A program made the position numbers and the translations under genes. Below the pieces are notes generated by a model. The model ran no database searches. It was not told where the DNA came from and saw nothing but the letters and a program-made list of their open reading frames with translations. Shown in pieces: positions 1 to 8,708 of a stretch of DNA of 64,000 nt. The stretch's first letter is position 1. The number at the start of each line of letters is the position of its first letter. Source of the DNA: Oscillospiraceae bacterium (GTDB lineage: Bacteria; Bacillota; Clostridia; Oscillospirales; Acutalibacteraceae); contig JAFLUM010000001.1 in assembly GCA_022508805.1 (NCBI GenBank), forward strand, positions 182,793 to 246,792, read 5' to 3'.

Positions 1-64
1 AAGCGGAAAGTCCGAGAGTTGCAAGCATTGCAACTGCAAGTAATAAAGCAACTATCTTTTTCAT
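1..64 (-). CDS. Secreted small protein, N-terminus only (cut by window edge)
   Basis: Only the start codon and about 20 further codons are inside the window. They encode a textbook signal peptide: MKKI followed by a Leu/Ala/Val-rich core ending in GLSA. An AAAAGGAGA ribosome site precedes the ATG. Position, orientation and a signal peptide very like those of the next three genes suggest a fourth member of the same small secreted family, last in the operon that starts near 8353. The mature part is not visible, so family membership is inferred from context alone. Confidence 0.6.
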   Translation of the reverse strand, partial: MKKIVALLLAVAMLATLGLSA

Positions 65-96
65 TGTTATAAGTCTCCTTTTAAGAAATGATAGGC

Positions 97-191
97 TGTC
101 GAAAGAGAAACAATTGATAGTTTGATTGTCTCGCCTCTCCCTCTTTGAGGGAGAGGATTATGTTCCATCGCTAATTGTTACCGTTTCGACA
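97..191. repeat. Composite palindromic element
   Basis: Outer inverted arms TGTCGAAA-gag-AAACAATT (97-115) and AATTGTT-accg-TTTCGACA (173-191) enclose an inner perfect hairpin with arms CCTCTCCC and GGGAGAGG (134-156). The element fills most of the gap between two small secreted-protein genes. The inner hairpin has no T-run on either strand, so it is not a typical intrinsic terminator. The layout resembles a MITE-like or RNA-processing element inside the operon. Confidence 0.55.
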
Positions 192-206
192 AGCTCAAAG
201 AACTAA

Positions 207-713
207 TTAGTCAGCATTAACTACTGTAGCGGTGAAGGTAAGAGTATCGGAATACTCGCCAACAGGAGCAGCAGCCCACTGAGCCTCAGCAACCGTAACA
301 GAAGCAGCATAGGACTCGTTAGCAACAGCAGTAGCCGTTTTAACGTCTACATTGCCACCAAGAACATAAGCAAGTGTAGCGGTGTTAGCTGCCTCAGAAG
401 CAGACATTGTGCTATCTTCAGTAGTAACAGTTACGTTAAGTACCTTGTCATAAGCGAGCTGAGATTCTACTTTGTACTCAACAGCATTGGGAGCTGTGTC
501 GCCCCAAGCGATAACAGTCTCTGCCGGGAAAGTTACTTTGTACCATGTAGCATCCTTGCCGTCTTTGTCCACTGTGGAAGTCTTAACGATAGCGGTGTTG
601 TCCTCGCCGGCTGTGCCGTTGATGGTCTTGGGATTTTTAATCTCAGCAAAAGCCATAACGCTCATTGTGAAGAGCATTGCAACAGCAAGAACAATTGATA
701 ATACTTTTTTCAT
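207..713 (-). CDS. Small secreted protein with C-terminal W-AAP-G-YSD module (copy A)
   Basis: This 168-residue protein has a clear signal peptide (MKKVLSIVLAVAMLFTM...AFAE, cleavage near residue 23). The mature part is Thr/Val/Ala-rich and predicted all-beta. It shares a pattern with its two neighbours and with the last ~140 residues of the giant protein: V-T-F/Y-P-A near residue 66, a short YVLGG segment near 117, and a terminal W-x-A-A-P-x-G-x-Y-S-D-x-L-T-F-T motif. It lies 21 bases after the next gene upstream, with its own AGGAGG-type ribosome site, so it is co-transcribed. No sorting signal, lipobox or catalytic motif is visible. A structural surface or secreted subunit is the simplest guess; the function is unknown. 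Confidence 0.85.
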   Translation of the reverse strand: MKKVLSIVLAVAMLFTMSVMAFAEIKNPKTINGTAGEDNTAIVKTSTVDKDGKDATWYKVTFPAETVIAWGDTAPNAVEYKVESQLAYDKVLNVTVTTEDSTMSASEAANTATLAYVLGGNVDVKTATAVANESYAASVTVAEAQWAAAPVGEYSDTLTFTATVVNAD

Positions 714-734
714 TTCAATTTTCCTCCTTTATAA

Positions 735-1247
735 TTAGCCATTAACTGTGGCTGTGAATGTAAGAATGTCTGAATAAGTGCCAACGGGTGCTGCATCCCA
801 CTGTGCCTGGGGAATGTCAACGTAAACCGTCTTTGCACCTTCAGCGACAGCGCCGAGAACGAGATCCTGGAGAGCTGTTGTGCCTGCAGCGTCATCCTTG
901 AGGGTGTACTCAAGAGCATACTGGGCATCGTCAGCAAGAACCATCTTATTCGTGTCGGAAGCAACGTTTACCGTGAGGGTATGACCGAACTTGAGGTGTG
1001 TCGTTGCAGAATAGTCAACGTTTGCCTTACCTACGAGAGCGTTCCAGTCAAACTCTGTTGAAGCGGGATAAGTCACCGTGAAGGTAGCGCCGTCTTCGCC
1101 ATCAGCCGTAGTCTCTTTTGTAAGGATCGTAGATTCACCGGAAGTTGTTTTTGCATCGAGCGTGGGGTCGCCTTCTGCTGCAAATGCGGGAACTACTGCG
1201 AGAACCACCATCAAAAGAGCAACTGCGATTGAAATTACCTTTTTCAT
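735..1247 (-). CDS. Small secreted protein with C-terminal W-AAP-G-YSD module (copy B)
   Basis: This 170-residue protein has a signal peptide (MKKVISIAVALLMVVLAVV...AFAAE). The mature chain carries the family landmarks: VTYPAS then DWN near residues 60-70, ALEYTL in the middle, and QWDAAPVGTYSDILTFTATV at the end. It is more diverged from copies A and C in the middle, where it has a longer insertion before the final strand pair. An AAAGGAGG-type ribosome site precedes the ATG. It sits between copies A and C with gaps of only 21-24 bases. No transmembrane anchor or LPxTG-like motif is present. It looks like a secreted beta-sandwich subunit of unknown role. Confidence 0.85.
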   Translation of the reverse strand: MKKVISIAVALLMVVLAVVPAFAAEGDPTLDAKTTSGESTILTKETTADGEDGATFTVTYPASTEFDWNALVGKANVDYSATTHLKFGHTLTVNVASDTNKMVLADDAQYALEYTLKDDAAGTTALQDLVLGAVAEGAKTVYVDIPQAQWDAAPVGTYSDILTFTATVNG

Positions 1248-1271
1248 TTGAATAACCTCCTTTTAGAATAA

Positions 1272-1736
1272 TTATTTTTCAACATAACTGAGGGTGAACG
1301 TGAGTATATCACTGTAATCACCCGCCGGGGCTGCATTCCAATCCTCTTTTGCAACGTTAACGTTAAGCGGGAATACGGTTGTGTCATTGACTACCGTAAA
1401 CTCGATAGCATCAGCGCCGCCGAGAGTGTATGGAATGGATCCTCCGTCACCGACAAGAGCGCAGTCATTCTGAGATGTAACGGAAATTACCACTTTTTTA
1501 TGGGCGGCAATTACCATTCTCTCAGCATAAATTGTGCCGATTTCGAAGTCGCCTTCGGTATTCCACGGAATTTCAACATCTGCGGGATAAGTTACCGAGA
1601 TATCTTCCGTGCGCTCGGCATAAATTTCAGACCCACCGGTCGGTTCAGACGGAGTGGCGGTACCTGCGGACACGGGAAGCAAGCAGGAGAGAGCTATCAC
1701 CGTTACCGCAACAAGCACCGAAAGAAATTTTTTCAT
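1272..1736 (-). CDS. Small secreted protein with C-terminal W-AAP-G-YSD module (copy C)
   Basis: This 154-residue protein is the shortest complete member. It has a signal peptide (MKKFLSVLVAVTVIALSCLLPVSAG), a short Thr/Pro/Ser linker, then the shared domain: VTYPADVEIPWN near residue 50, IPYTLGGADAIEF near 105, and EDWNAAPAGDYSDILTFT at the end. It follows the giant secreted protein by 55 bases and has its own strong ribosome site (AAAGGAGA). It is the small copy nearest in position to the giant gene, whose C-terminus has the same order of landmarks. Function unknown; export is supported by the signal peptide. Confidence 0.85.
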   Translation of the reverse strand: MKKFLSVLVAVTVIALSCLLPVSAGTATPSEPTGGSEIYAERTEDISVTYPADVEIPWNTEGDFEIGTIYAERMVIAAHKKVVISVTSQNDCALVGDGGSIPYTLGGADAIEFTVVNDTTVFPLNVNVAKEDWNAAPAGDYSDILTFTLSYVEK

Positions 1737-1766
1737 ACACGGTCTCCTTTACTTGAATTTTATATT

Positions 1767-1782
1767 AACGGGAAAACCCGTT
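1767..1782 (-). other. Short hairpin between giant and small secreted genes
   Basis: AACGGG and CCCGTT arms surround a four-base loop. On the minus strand it follows the stop of the giant gene and is followed only by AATATAAAATT, not a clean U-run. It could be a weak or partial terminator, or an RNA-stabilising stem that sets the ratio of giant to small proteins. Neither reading is proven. Confidence 0.35.
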
Positions 1783-1791
1783 TATACCGTT

Positions 1792-4700
1792 TTAGGGCTG
1801 CTGATTAGGATCTGTAGCCGCTGTGTAATTCGCTGTGAAGGTCAGATTGCTGTCTTTATAACTGTTGACATAAGCCTGTTTCCACTGTGTATCCGATACC
1901 CAAACGCTTAGCGGATAATCACCGTCCTCATAGTTACCTGTACCGTTGACTGTAATGGTATTGAATGCGGTTTTCTTACTTGTATCAATTTTACCGTCTT
2001 CTAAACGGGTTACGGCTCCTCCGACCGTATATTTAATAGTCGGGGTAGGATTGGGAATGGTGATTCCTGCAAGCTTCTCATTGGTCGTGTCAAGTGTCAT
2101 CGTATGCTCTGCATTTGCACCTTGCAAATCGACCTTTAAGACGTCGTAATGGCTTGCATCATATTTATTCAAAATGCTGATGACTTTAACTGCAGGAGCT
2201 TCTGTTGCCAAGGCGTTAAAGTCAACTTCGATCTTAGCAGGAAGGCTTATTTCATAGAAGACCGAAGAGGACATAAAGCGTACGGGAATCTTCATTGTTG
2301 CAACCGCAACAGGCTTGATCACGTTACCTTCGCTATCCTTAAGCGTACCGTTTTGATATGCAGTAACATCATCTGTGTCGAATACGTCTACTGTGATGTA
2401 GCCTTCGTAAACAACGCCGGTCGGAATGTCCTTAACATCGTCTCCATTGATTTTAACCTGCATCGCCGTGAAGTAGTTAGTGCGGGCGGGATCGTCTGAT
2501 TTGTATCTGTTCGTGAATTTTCCGCCGTTGTCAATATATTTGCTGTAGTAAACGTTAACGGTTTTTTCACTGTCTCCGTCTTTTACGACTTCTTCAACCG
2601 GAGTCATGCCGTTAAGCTGTCCTACGGTAAATTTGAGCAGCTTGTTTTGCTCCTCACCGTTTACTACCTCTTTTTGTGTCTCACCGGCTACCTGCTCCAT
2701 TGTGAGATCAGAGGAAATCTGCAACGTTACGCTGTGACCGAGACGTGCCCAAACGTGGGGAAGATAGATTTGATTCGTCAAATCGGTGACGGTGGTCTCG
2801 TCATCCATTGTGAAAACGTATCCGCTTTTACTTATATCTGCCGCGCCCGGAGTCTGATCGTCTCTCAACTCCAGCTCTGCCGACGGGAACGGAATAACCA
2901 TATGCAGGTACTCGTTATACATTGAGTCCACAGTCTGATAACAATCATCAAATGCCTCGAACTTACGAATCTGATATTCGATCTCTTTAAGCTCGGTTTC
3001 ATTAATATAGTCATTCTTTCCGATTTGACCGGTTATAAAGCTGTGGATCTTGTGGACGAGTTCGGTGTAATACACGATACCGCCGGGAATCTCGCCGTCA
3101 TTCAGGTTAAGTACACCGTACTTATCGGTAACTTTGATAGGCTGACCTGTAGCGGCATCCGTAATACCCGATCTGTTACGTGCGTTGAGGTAAACCGTCA
3201 GCAATGCGTTAGACGCATCGCTCATATTACCGTAATCCGAAGATTCTGTAGAGTTTGTGATCATATACTTTGCGAAGATGGACATATAGAAATATTCCTG
3301 CATCGCATCGTATATATCCGGATTCAGCTCATCCGTGTTATACGTGCCGTCAGAATTCTTCGTGTACGCATCGATAGTCTTATCGATTTTATACTCATCG
3401 GGGATATCCTTACCCGCCAGATCCTTACCGGCTAAATTCTTGTAGACTTTGTCCGCAGTATCCGTGTAAAGAGCAATGAGCTCATTGAAGAAATTCTTCG
3501 TATTCGTGAGGTCTTCATTCAGCTCGCGGACACGCAGTGCGGCTCTGTAAGCATTCATAAGGACTGTGGTGTCGCCGAACGCCGCTTTTTCAGCTGCGCT
3601 GAGCCTTGTGTAGCCTAATTCATAGGCTTCGATCGCTTTTTTAACGATATCTTCCCAATTATCTTCGGTCAAGCCAAAGTAGCTGTAGTTTATTGTTCCC
3701 GTGGAAGAGTTATAAGCCTCCATTCTGGCGCCTTGTTTGGATGTGGCGGCAGCTTTTAACTCGTTGGGAAGAGATGCAAGAATATCTTTAATCTCTGCAG
3801 CGGTTTTATAAGGAGCATACCAATGGGAGCTTTCGTCGTTGATTAAACCGTAATTATTGTAAAGCTCTTCGTATGTGTCTAACTTATCCTTCGCAAGAAT
3901 AACGTCGGTAAGAGTTTGCTGATACTCGGAAAGAGCATTATACATATTACGCGCAGCGTCATAAGCAGCTTTAAATGCTTGTTCGCCCGCGTAGGGGTCA
4001 AGGGAATAAACCGCCTGAGTGAAGGTCTTTGAGTCGTCTGTCTTGGCGGCAAAGAACTCATCAAGGTTTGTAACTTCACTTAAGTATTGGTTCGCTGCTA
4101 TAAGATCAGCGTTAGGATCAGATGAAACTCTTGAAGCAGTAGCATTCTGGTCATAGGTGAAGCCCATACCGTCAACGGTTATGCTCTGACCACGGTTAGA
4201 GTTATCGTCGGTCCAGAACGCAATGTGAGCACGCTTGATCAGCACTTTGTCAAGGTTGTTGGCCAAGAATTGGTTGTCAACAGTACGGAATTTTGAAAGT
4301 GCGATACGGATAAAGCCCTTGTAATACTGCAATCCGCTGTAACCGGTGCTTATTGTACTTGCGTTAGCACCCTGGGGAACTGTGACCGCTTTCCACTGTC
4401 CGTCGTCGCCGATTATCCAAATTCTGTCGTTGGCATTAGCGTTGCCGGCAGCGTAGTAGTAAACCTGATCAGCTCCGGTTTGTTTATCCTGGACAATAAA
4501 CTGAAGGTTCATATATACGTTTTTAACCTGGGAGAAATCCACATACATTACAAAGGAGTTTGCCCAGAAATTATCGGTACCGCCGCCGTAACGGGTGCTG
4601 TCGGTAGCCATTGTTCCGTCTGCCCCACGATTTTGAAGCTGTATTGCGGAAAGATCAAGACCGGGCAAAGCAGATAATGTACCCGCAGTTCTTCCGTCAT

Positions 4701-7500
4701 AGGATACGGAAAGAACATTGTAAGCGCCCGTAACACTGCCGGCAAATCCGTCAAGGTTAATTGTAGCACCATGTGAGCCGTCATAGCCCTTGCCGGTTAT
4801 ATTAGCACTTACACGTGAGAATACATCGGCATTACCAAAGCCGACATCAGCACCGTATTTGCTTGTATAAGACGGATTGTAGGTACGGGGATACCAGCCG
4901 TAGCTGCCTTCTACCAGACTGTATCCATTAGTGGCATACACCGTAAAATTTCCGGCGTTATTTCGGTCTGCATCTGATGGACTGCCGTCACCCCATATAT
5001 AATTACCGTCGTTGTAATATCTGAACGCATATTCATTACTATAGTAGTTATTGTCAAAATTGTTAAACGGGATATAAGGATAAGCACCGACAGACTGACC
5101 CGTCTTTACTTCATCACCCAATACCATACGGTAAAGCTGCAGGAATTTAAGTTCACTGCCATCGCCGATAAAGTTCAGCTTATCAAGGTCAAAGCCCTTG
5201 TAAATACCTGCAAGCTCTGTTACCTCCTTGATAATATCGGGTGATTTAACATCGACAAACTCAGGGTCGGGAAGCAGCTCCACGCGCTCCTCAAATTCCC
5301 AAGCAAGGTCGTAATAGTTAGCATCAGCACCCAGATATTTCTCAATAAAGGCTTTGGCTTTTGCATATCTGTTATATGCATCCTGGTAGCCGAGATCCTT
5401 CAAGGTTCTCTCTAAATCATAGGGGAATTTGAAGCTATCGCCGTAAATCTCAACGGAATTGTCAATGAACTCCAGTGTATAGTAGTCAACCAATGACGGA
5501 ACATCACTAAAATATTCATCAATGAAAGCTGCTATAGCCGCAGGGACCTGCGTTGCTCTGTCATAATAGTTAGCCATTCTGTATCCGCGGTCAAGTGGTA
5601 GTCCCTTGGAGCCATCTTTGTCATCGTCTTTAGTATAGTCTTGGTGAAACTGAACAGGAGCGCTTGAGAGCACCTCGCCGGTATCTTTATCGTAGTCCGA
5701 TTCGCTGTTTGCGTCCGCTTTACGCATAAAGAACACCTGGTCAAAGTCAAATGAGTTGTAAACTGAATCCTCTGACCAGCCCTCAATTTCAATACCTGCG
5801 CCGACCATATCCGTTAACGGAGAGGCTCCGTTAGCTCGGTCGATATTATAATACGGAGCTCCGTTATATGTGCCGTTGAAATTAACAGATGTACCCTCTT
5901 GAAGCGCATAGCCCATGCTGGAGGTAATTTTCGATCCCCAACGGTCATAAGTTGTAAATCTGCTCTGAACTAAAAGACACTTTGAAATAGGCGTACCTGC
6001 CTTATTTACAAGAAGTCTGTAAACAGCCTTGTCGGTATTCGGAGTTGCAAAAAGATTAATTGAACCTTCCTTATTACCGCTCAAGAACTTCATTGTAACA
6101 CGTTCTCCCGGTATTGGATTACCGTTTACATCGTTTACATATATGCCGGAAGAGTACTTACTCTGCATAAACATCTGATTCTCAGCATATGCGATCTGAT
6201 TATTCGTGGCAGTAGTTTCGCTAAAAACACTATCACTATATTTATTACCGCTTTTACCCATATCCGAATTGGTTGCGGTGATATACTGGTCGACTTGGAT
6301 AATGAAATAATCAATCGGGATACGGATAAATCCTCGGTAACCGCCGAAGTTTTCAAGGTACCCGTCGGTCATAGTAATCTCTTCCCAAAGTCCCATTTCA
6401 TTTTGAATGTATATACCGCCTACGGTTCCCTCGTTTGCTCCGCCGACTGCCTTTGTGGAATAGAGTTCACCGTACATTGATTGATGGTCCTCGTCTTTAC
6501 CGTCTCTCCATACGTTACGGTATTTTTCGTTTGCTCTGAGGTTAAAGGCTATTTTATCAAAAGTAACATTACGGAAATCCACGTAGAACCAGACCTCTTC
6601 GGCACCCCCAAAATTATAGTGCTCACGGCTCCAAGTGGTGGTAAATGAGAACGGTTTACCCTTATAGGCGCTGTTTACCCAGAAATGGAAGGAGCTGGTA
6701 TTTGCAGTACTGCTGCTGTTTTCAATGCCCATATATGAGAATTTACCGTCAACATTGATACCGACATTATTGGCAGAACCATTAGTACCATCAGTACCAA
6801 AATAATCTACTCCATATGTGAGACCCGTACCGTTGCTAGAAATCGTGCCACCTTGGATAGTAGTATCATGATCGAACCTCTTCTCAAAGTTAAGCATTTC
6901 ACGGGCAACCCAGTTTTCATCGGGTGACGAGTCGACTGTAAGGTTATAATAAGGTATATCGTTAAGAACGGTATGTATGGTTTCTGAAACCCAATACTCA
7001 TTATCAACCGCGGTAATGCCGATGTCATATAATGCGCTGGGCTTAACGCCGCCTACCTTTGCAAAAGCTTCTGAAACCGAATCAGCACTGAGAGTTACCT
7101 TACGGGGATAAGAAGCATTTTCTATCTTCTCAACCATATTAAGCGGGAAATACATATCAATAAGCTTAACTTGGTTGGTCTGACCGCCGTCGATCTCAGT
7201 CAGTGTGACAATATAACCCTGAACTTCAACATTCTTGGAGATTTCACCGTCATTGTAATCATACGCAAATGCTCTGGGGAACAAAACCTCAATGGTGCCG
7301 TCGGCGTTCAAAGTAGCTGAGAACATGACCTCTTTAGAGCTTATTTTATTTGCACCGGCATCGTCCGACGCCCAATAGGGTGCGGGGTCATAGGTCCCGG
7401 CACCTGCCGCGCTCGCTATCATAAGCGGCAGCGAGGTGAGAACCATAACGACCGCCAACAGTACAGAAAGCACTCTTGTGGGAAGTATTTTTTGTTTCAT
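1792..7500 (-). CDS. Giant secreted multidomain protein (about 1902 aa)
   Basis: The chosen start is the ATG at 7500, seven bases after GGAAG; an ATG two codons earlier sits too close to that site. A signal peptide (KQKILPTRVLSVLLAVVMVL...ASAAG) opens the protein. Two Tyr/Phe/Gly-rich beta regions (about residues 215-405 and 900-1090) look like a duplicated domain: each has an xYVDF strand and, about 80-90 residues later, a GFIRI strand. A Glu/Lys/Ala-rich helical region follows (about 1130-1600). The last ~140 residues carry the module of the small secreted proteins (SLPAKIEVDFNAL, IKYTVGG, final YKDSNLTFTANY). There is no LPxTG, SLH, dockerin or C-terminal helix, so attachment is unclear. 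Probably a large surface-layer or binding scaffold; the enzymatic role, if any, is unknown. Confidence 0.85.
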   Translation of the reverse strand: MKQKILPTRVLSVLLAVVMVLTSLPLMIASAAGAGTYDPAPYWASDDAGANKISSKEVMFSATLNADGTIEVLFPRAFAYDYNDGEISKNVEVQGYIVTLTEIDGGQTNQVKLIDMYFPLNMVEKIENASYPRKVTLSADSVSEAFAKVGGVKPSALYDIGITAVDNEYWVSETIHTVLNDIPYYNLTVDSSPDENWVAREMLNFEKRFDHDTTIQGGTISSNGTGLTYGVDYFGTDGTNGSANNVGINVDGKFSYMGIENSSSTANTSSFHFWVNSAYKGKPFSFTTTWSREHYNFGGAEEVWFYVDFRNVTFDKIAFNLRANEKYRNVWRDGKDEDHQSMYGELYSTKAVGGANEGTVGGIYIQNEMGLWEEITMTDGYLENFGGYRGFIRIPIDYFIIQVDQYITATNSDMGKSGNKYSDSVFSETTATNNQIAYAENQMFMQSKYSSGIYVNDVNGNPIPGERVTMKFLSGNKEGSINLFATPNTDKAVYRLLVNKAGTPISKCLLVQSRFTTYDRWGSKITSSMGYALQEGTSVNFNGTYNGAPYYNIDRANGASPLTDMVGAGIEIEGWSEDSVYNSFDFDQVFFMRKADANSESDYDKDTGEVLSSAPVQFHQDYTKDDDKDGSKGLPLDRGYRMANYYDRATQVPAAIAAFIDEYFSDVPSLVDYYTLEFIDNSVEIYGDSFKFPYDLERTLKDLGYQDAYNRYAKAKAFIEKYLGADANYYDLAWEFEERVELLPDPEFVDVKSPDIIKEVTELAGIYKGFDLDKLNFIGDGSELKFLQLYRMVLGDEVKTGQSVGAYPYIPFNNFDNNYYSNEYAFRYYNDGNYIWGDGSPSDADRNNAGNFTVYATNGYSLVEGSYGWYPRTYNPSYTSKYGADVGFGNADVFSRVSANITGKGYDGSHGATINLDGFAGSVTGAYNVLSVSYDGRTAGTLSALPGLDLSAIQLQNRGADGTMATDSTRYGGGTDNFWANSFVMYVDFSQVKNVYMNLQFIVQDKQTGADQVYYYAAGNANANDRIWIIGDDGQWKAVTVPQGANASTISTGYSGLQYYKGFIRIALSKFRTVDNQFLANNLDKVLIKRAHIAFWTDDNSNRGQSITVDGMGFTYDQNATASRVSSDPNADLIAANQYLSEVTNLDEFFAAKTDDSKTFTQAVYSLDPYAGEQAFKAAYDAARNMYNALSEYQQTLTDVILAKDKLDTYEELYNNYGLINDESSHWYAPYKTAAEIKDILASLPNELKAAATSKQGARMEAYNSSTGTINYSYFGLTEDNWEDIVKKAIEAYELGYTRLSAAEKAAFGDTTVLMNAYRAALRVRELNEDLTNTKNFFNELIALYTDTADKVYKNLAGKDLAGKDIPDEYKIDKTIDAYTKNSDGTYNTDELNPDIYDAMQEYFYMSIFAKYMITNSTESSDYGNMSDASNALLTVYLNARNRSGITDAATGQPIKVTDKYGVLNLNDGEIPGGIVYYTELVHKIHSFITGQIGKNDYINETELKEIEYQIRKFEAFDDCYQTVDSMYNEYLHMVIPFPSAELELRDDQTPGAADISKSGYVFTMDDETTVTDLTNQIYLPHVWARLGHSVTLQISSDLTMEQVAGETQKEVVNGEEQNKLLKFTVGQLNGMTPVEEVVKDGDSEKTVNVYYSKYIDNGGKFTNRYKSDDPARTNYFTAMQVKINGDDVKDIPTGVVYEGYITVDVFDTDDVTAYQNGTLKDSEGNVIKPVAVATMKIPVRFMSSSVFYEISLPAKIEVDFNALATEAPAVKVISILNKYDASHYDVLKVDLQGANAEHTMTLDTTNEKLAGITIPNPTPTIKYTVGGAVTRLEDGKIDTSKKTAFNTITVNGTGNYEDGDYPLSVWVSDTQWKQAYVNSYKDSNLTFTANYTAATDPNQQP

Positions 7501-7525
7501 TTCCATTCTTCCTTTCTGAAAAATC

Positions 7526-8353
7526 TTACTCAGCAACTATCTTGGTGGAGACCACCATATTGTTGAGCGGGGTCCGTGCCTGGTCATAGGAATAGGGCTG
7601 TTCCATAACGAGAACGTTATATTCGCCCGCCTCCAACGCACGGTCTAAGCTGAATTTTGATATGGAATAACCCGGTCTGACCAATCCGGATTGATAAATC
7701 TTTTCATCGCCGGCATCTATCTTTTTATCGCCGTTCTTATCAATATAAATGGTAAACTCCATAAAACAGATACCATCGTTTTGTGCGGAGTTGGTAAGCA
7801 CAAAATTCTGCTCACGCTGACCTGCCTTCAAGTGCATTTCGGGAATGCCGATAATGGTGACGTTTTTCGTTGAGACATCCACTTTGTCGGGCAACTCAAG
7901 ATCTGCAAACGGATCCTGATCGCCGTCAAGTGAACCGTAAGGCTTTGTGGTATCCGGTTCATCAACATTGGCGTTCGCTTTTATGGCGTATGTGATACCC
8001 GCGATAAGCGCCGCCAAAATCGCAAGTCCTAATATTATAAAGAATATGATCAGAGCTGTAATGTCTTTTTTTACGGCTATGAAAGTGCCGTCTTCAAGCT
8101 CAACATAGCCCACGACCTTTTTGTTTGCCGCGGAACGCGCCCTGTAAACAGGTTCTTCTATGCCACCCACGGTCACTGAGCCTATAATATCCTCTTTTTT
8201 ACCGTAGCCAAACTGACCTACAACTCGCATTCCGCCACCGGGGAAGAGATCTTTCATCTCTTTTTGTGAGTAATAACCCACCGAAAGCCCCGTGTCACCG
8301 TTACGGTAGAACGCAGAATAGTGGTTATCGGTTTTTATTCTGAAATCTGCCAA
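7526..8353 (-). CDS. Single-pass membrane protein heading the secreted-protein operon
   Basis: This 275-residue protein starts at TTG (8353) after AGAGGGTGG. Residues 1-95 form a soluble Gly-rich region with no signal peptide. A strong transmembrane helix follows (about 98-125, ITALIIFFIILGLAILAALI). The C-terminal ~150 residues appear to be an external beta domain with an Asp-rich calcium-loop-like segment (DKNGDKKIDAGDE) and a terminal GEYNVLVMEQ strand. The orientation suggests the N-terminus inside and the C-terminus outside. It is first in the operon, 25 bases before the giant gene's start, so an anchor, assembly or sensing role for the secreted proteins is plausible but inferred. I do not recognise a named family. 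Confidence 0.75.
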   Translation of the reverse strand: MADFRIKTDNHYSAFYRNGDTGLSVGYYSQKEMKDLFPGGGMRVVGQFGYGKKEDIIGSVTVGGIEEPVYRARSAANKKVVGYVELEDGTFIAVKKDITALIIFFIILGLAILAALIAGITYAIKANANVDEPDTTKPYGSLDGDQDPFADLELPDKVDVSTKNVTIIGIPEMHLKAGQREQNFVLTNSAQNDGICFMEFTIYIDKNGDKKIDAGDEKIYQSGLVRPGYSISKFSLDRALEAGEYNVLVMEQPYSYDQARTPLNNMVVSTKIVAE

Positions 8354-8442
8354 AAGACCACCCTCTAAACTTATGAGTAAAGTGTGAATTATGACGTTGG
8401 TATAACTTTACACCCATTATTAAATTCTAATTCATCGTTTCG

Positions 8443-8472
8443 ATTTTACTACCAAAACGGAAGCATTGTCAA
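8443..8472 (-). promoter_or_regulatory. Sigma-A-type promoter of the secreted-protein operon
   Basis: On the minus strand, TTGACA (8467-8472) and TAAAAT (8443-8448) are separated by 18 bases. The consensus -35 box and near-consensus -10 lie about 90 bases before the TTG start of the membrane protein. No other comparable promoter is visible until the left window edge, so this probably drives all of 1-8353. Confidence 0.7.
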
Positions 8473-8662
8473 CTATTTTTTTTCGTTTTAATAGTATTTT
8501 TTTGTCTATTATATCCTATTTTCGAGCATTTTTCGTTTGTAAAACAACATTTTTTTACAAATGTGTATATTTGTTCATGATTTTTTATGGATGTTGCATA
8601 AAAATCTAAGTGAAATTTTTATAGTTAGACATTTTTACTCTCTCAAAGCTAGTAAAAATGAC
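8473..8662. other. AT-rich intergenic stretch, no gene seen
   Basis: Together with its flanks this is the roughly 355-base gap between the secreted operon and proS. It is very AT-rich, with several T- and A-runs. I see no supported coding region, tRNA or riboswitch; only the promoter and terminator listed separately. Confidence 0.5.
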
Positions 8663-8690
8663 AAAACGGCATACCGAAGTACGCCGTTTT
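8663..8690 (-). terminator. Intrinsic terminator after proS
   Basis: Arms AAAACGGC and GCCGTTTT surround a 12-base loop, with T-rich sequence on both sides. It lies just downstream of the proS stop on the minus strand. Confidence 0.7.
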
Positions 8691-8708
8691 TTGTTCTTAT
8701 ATTATATA

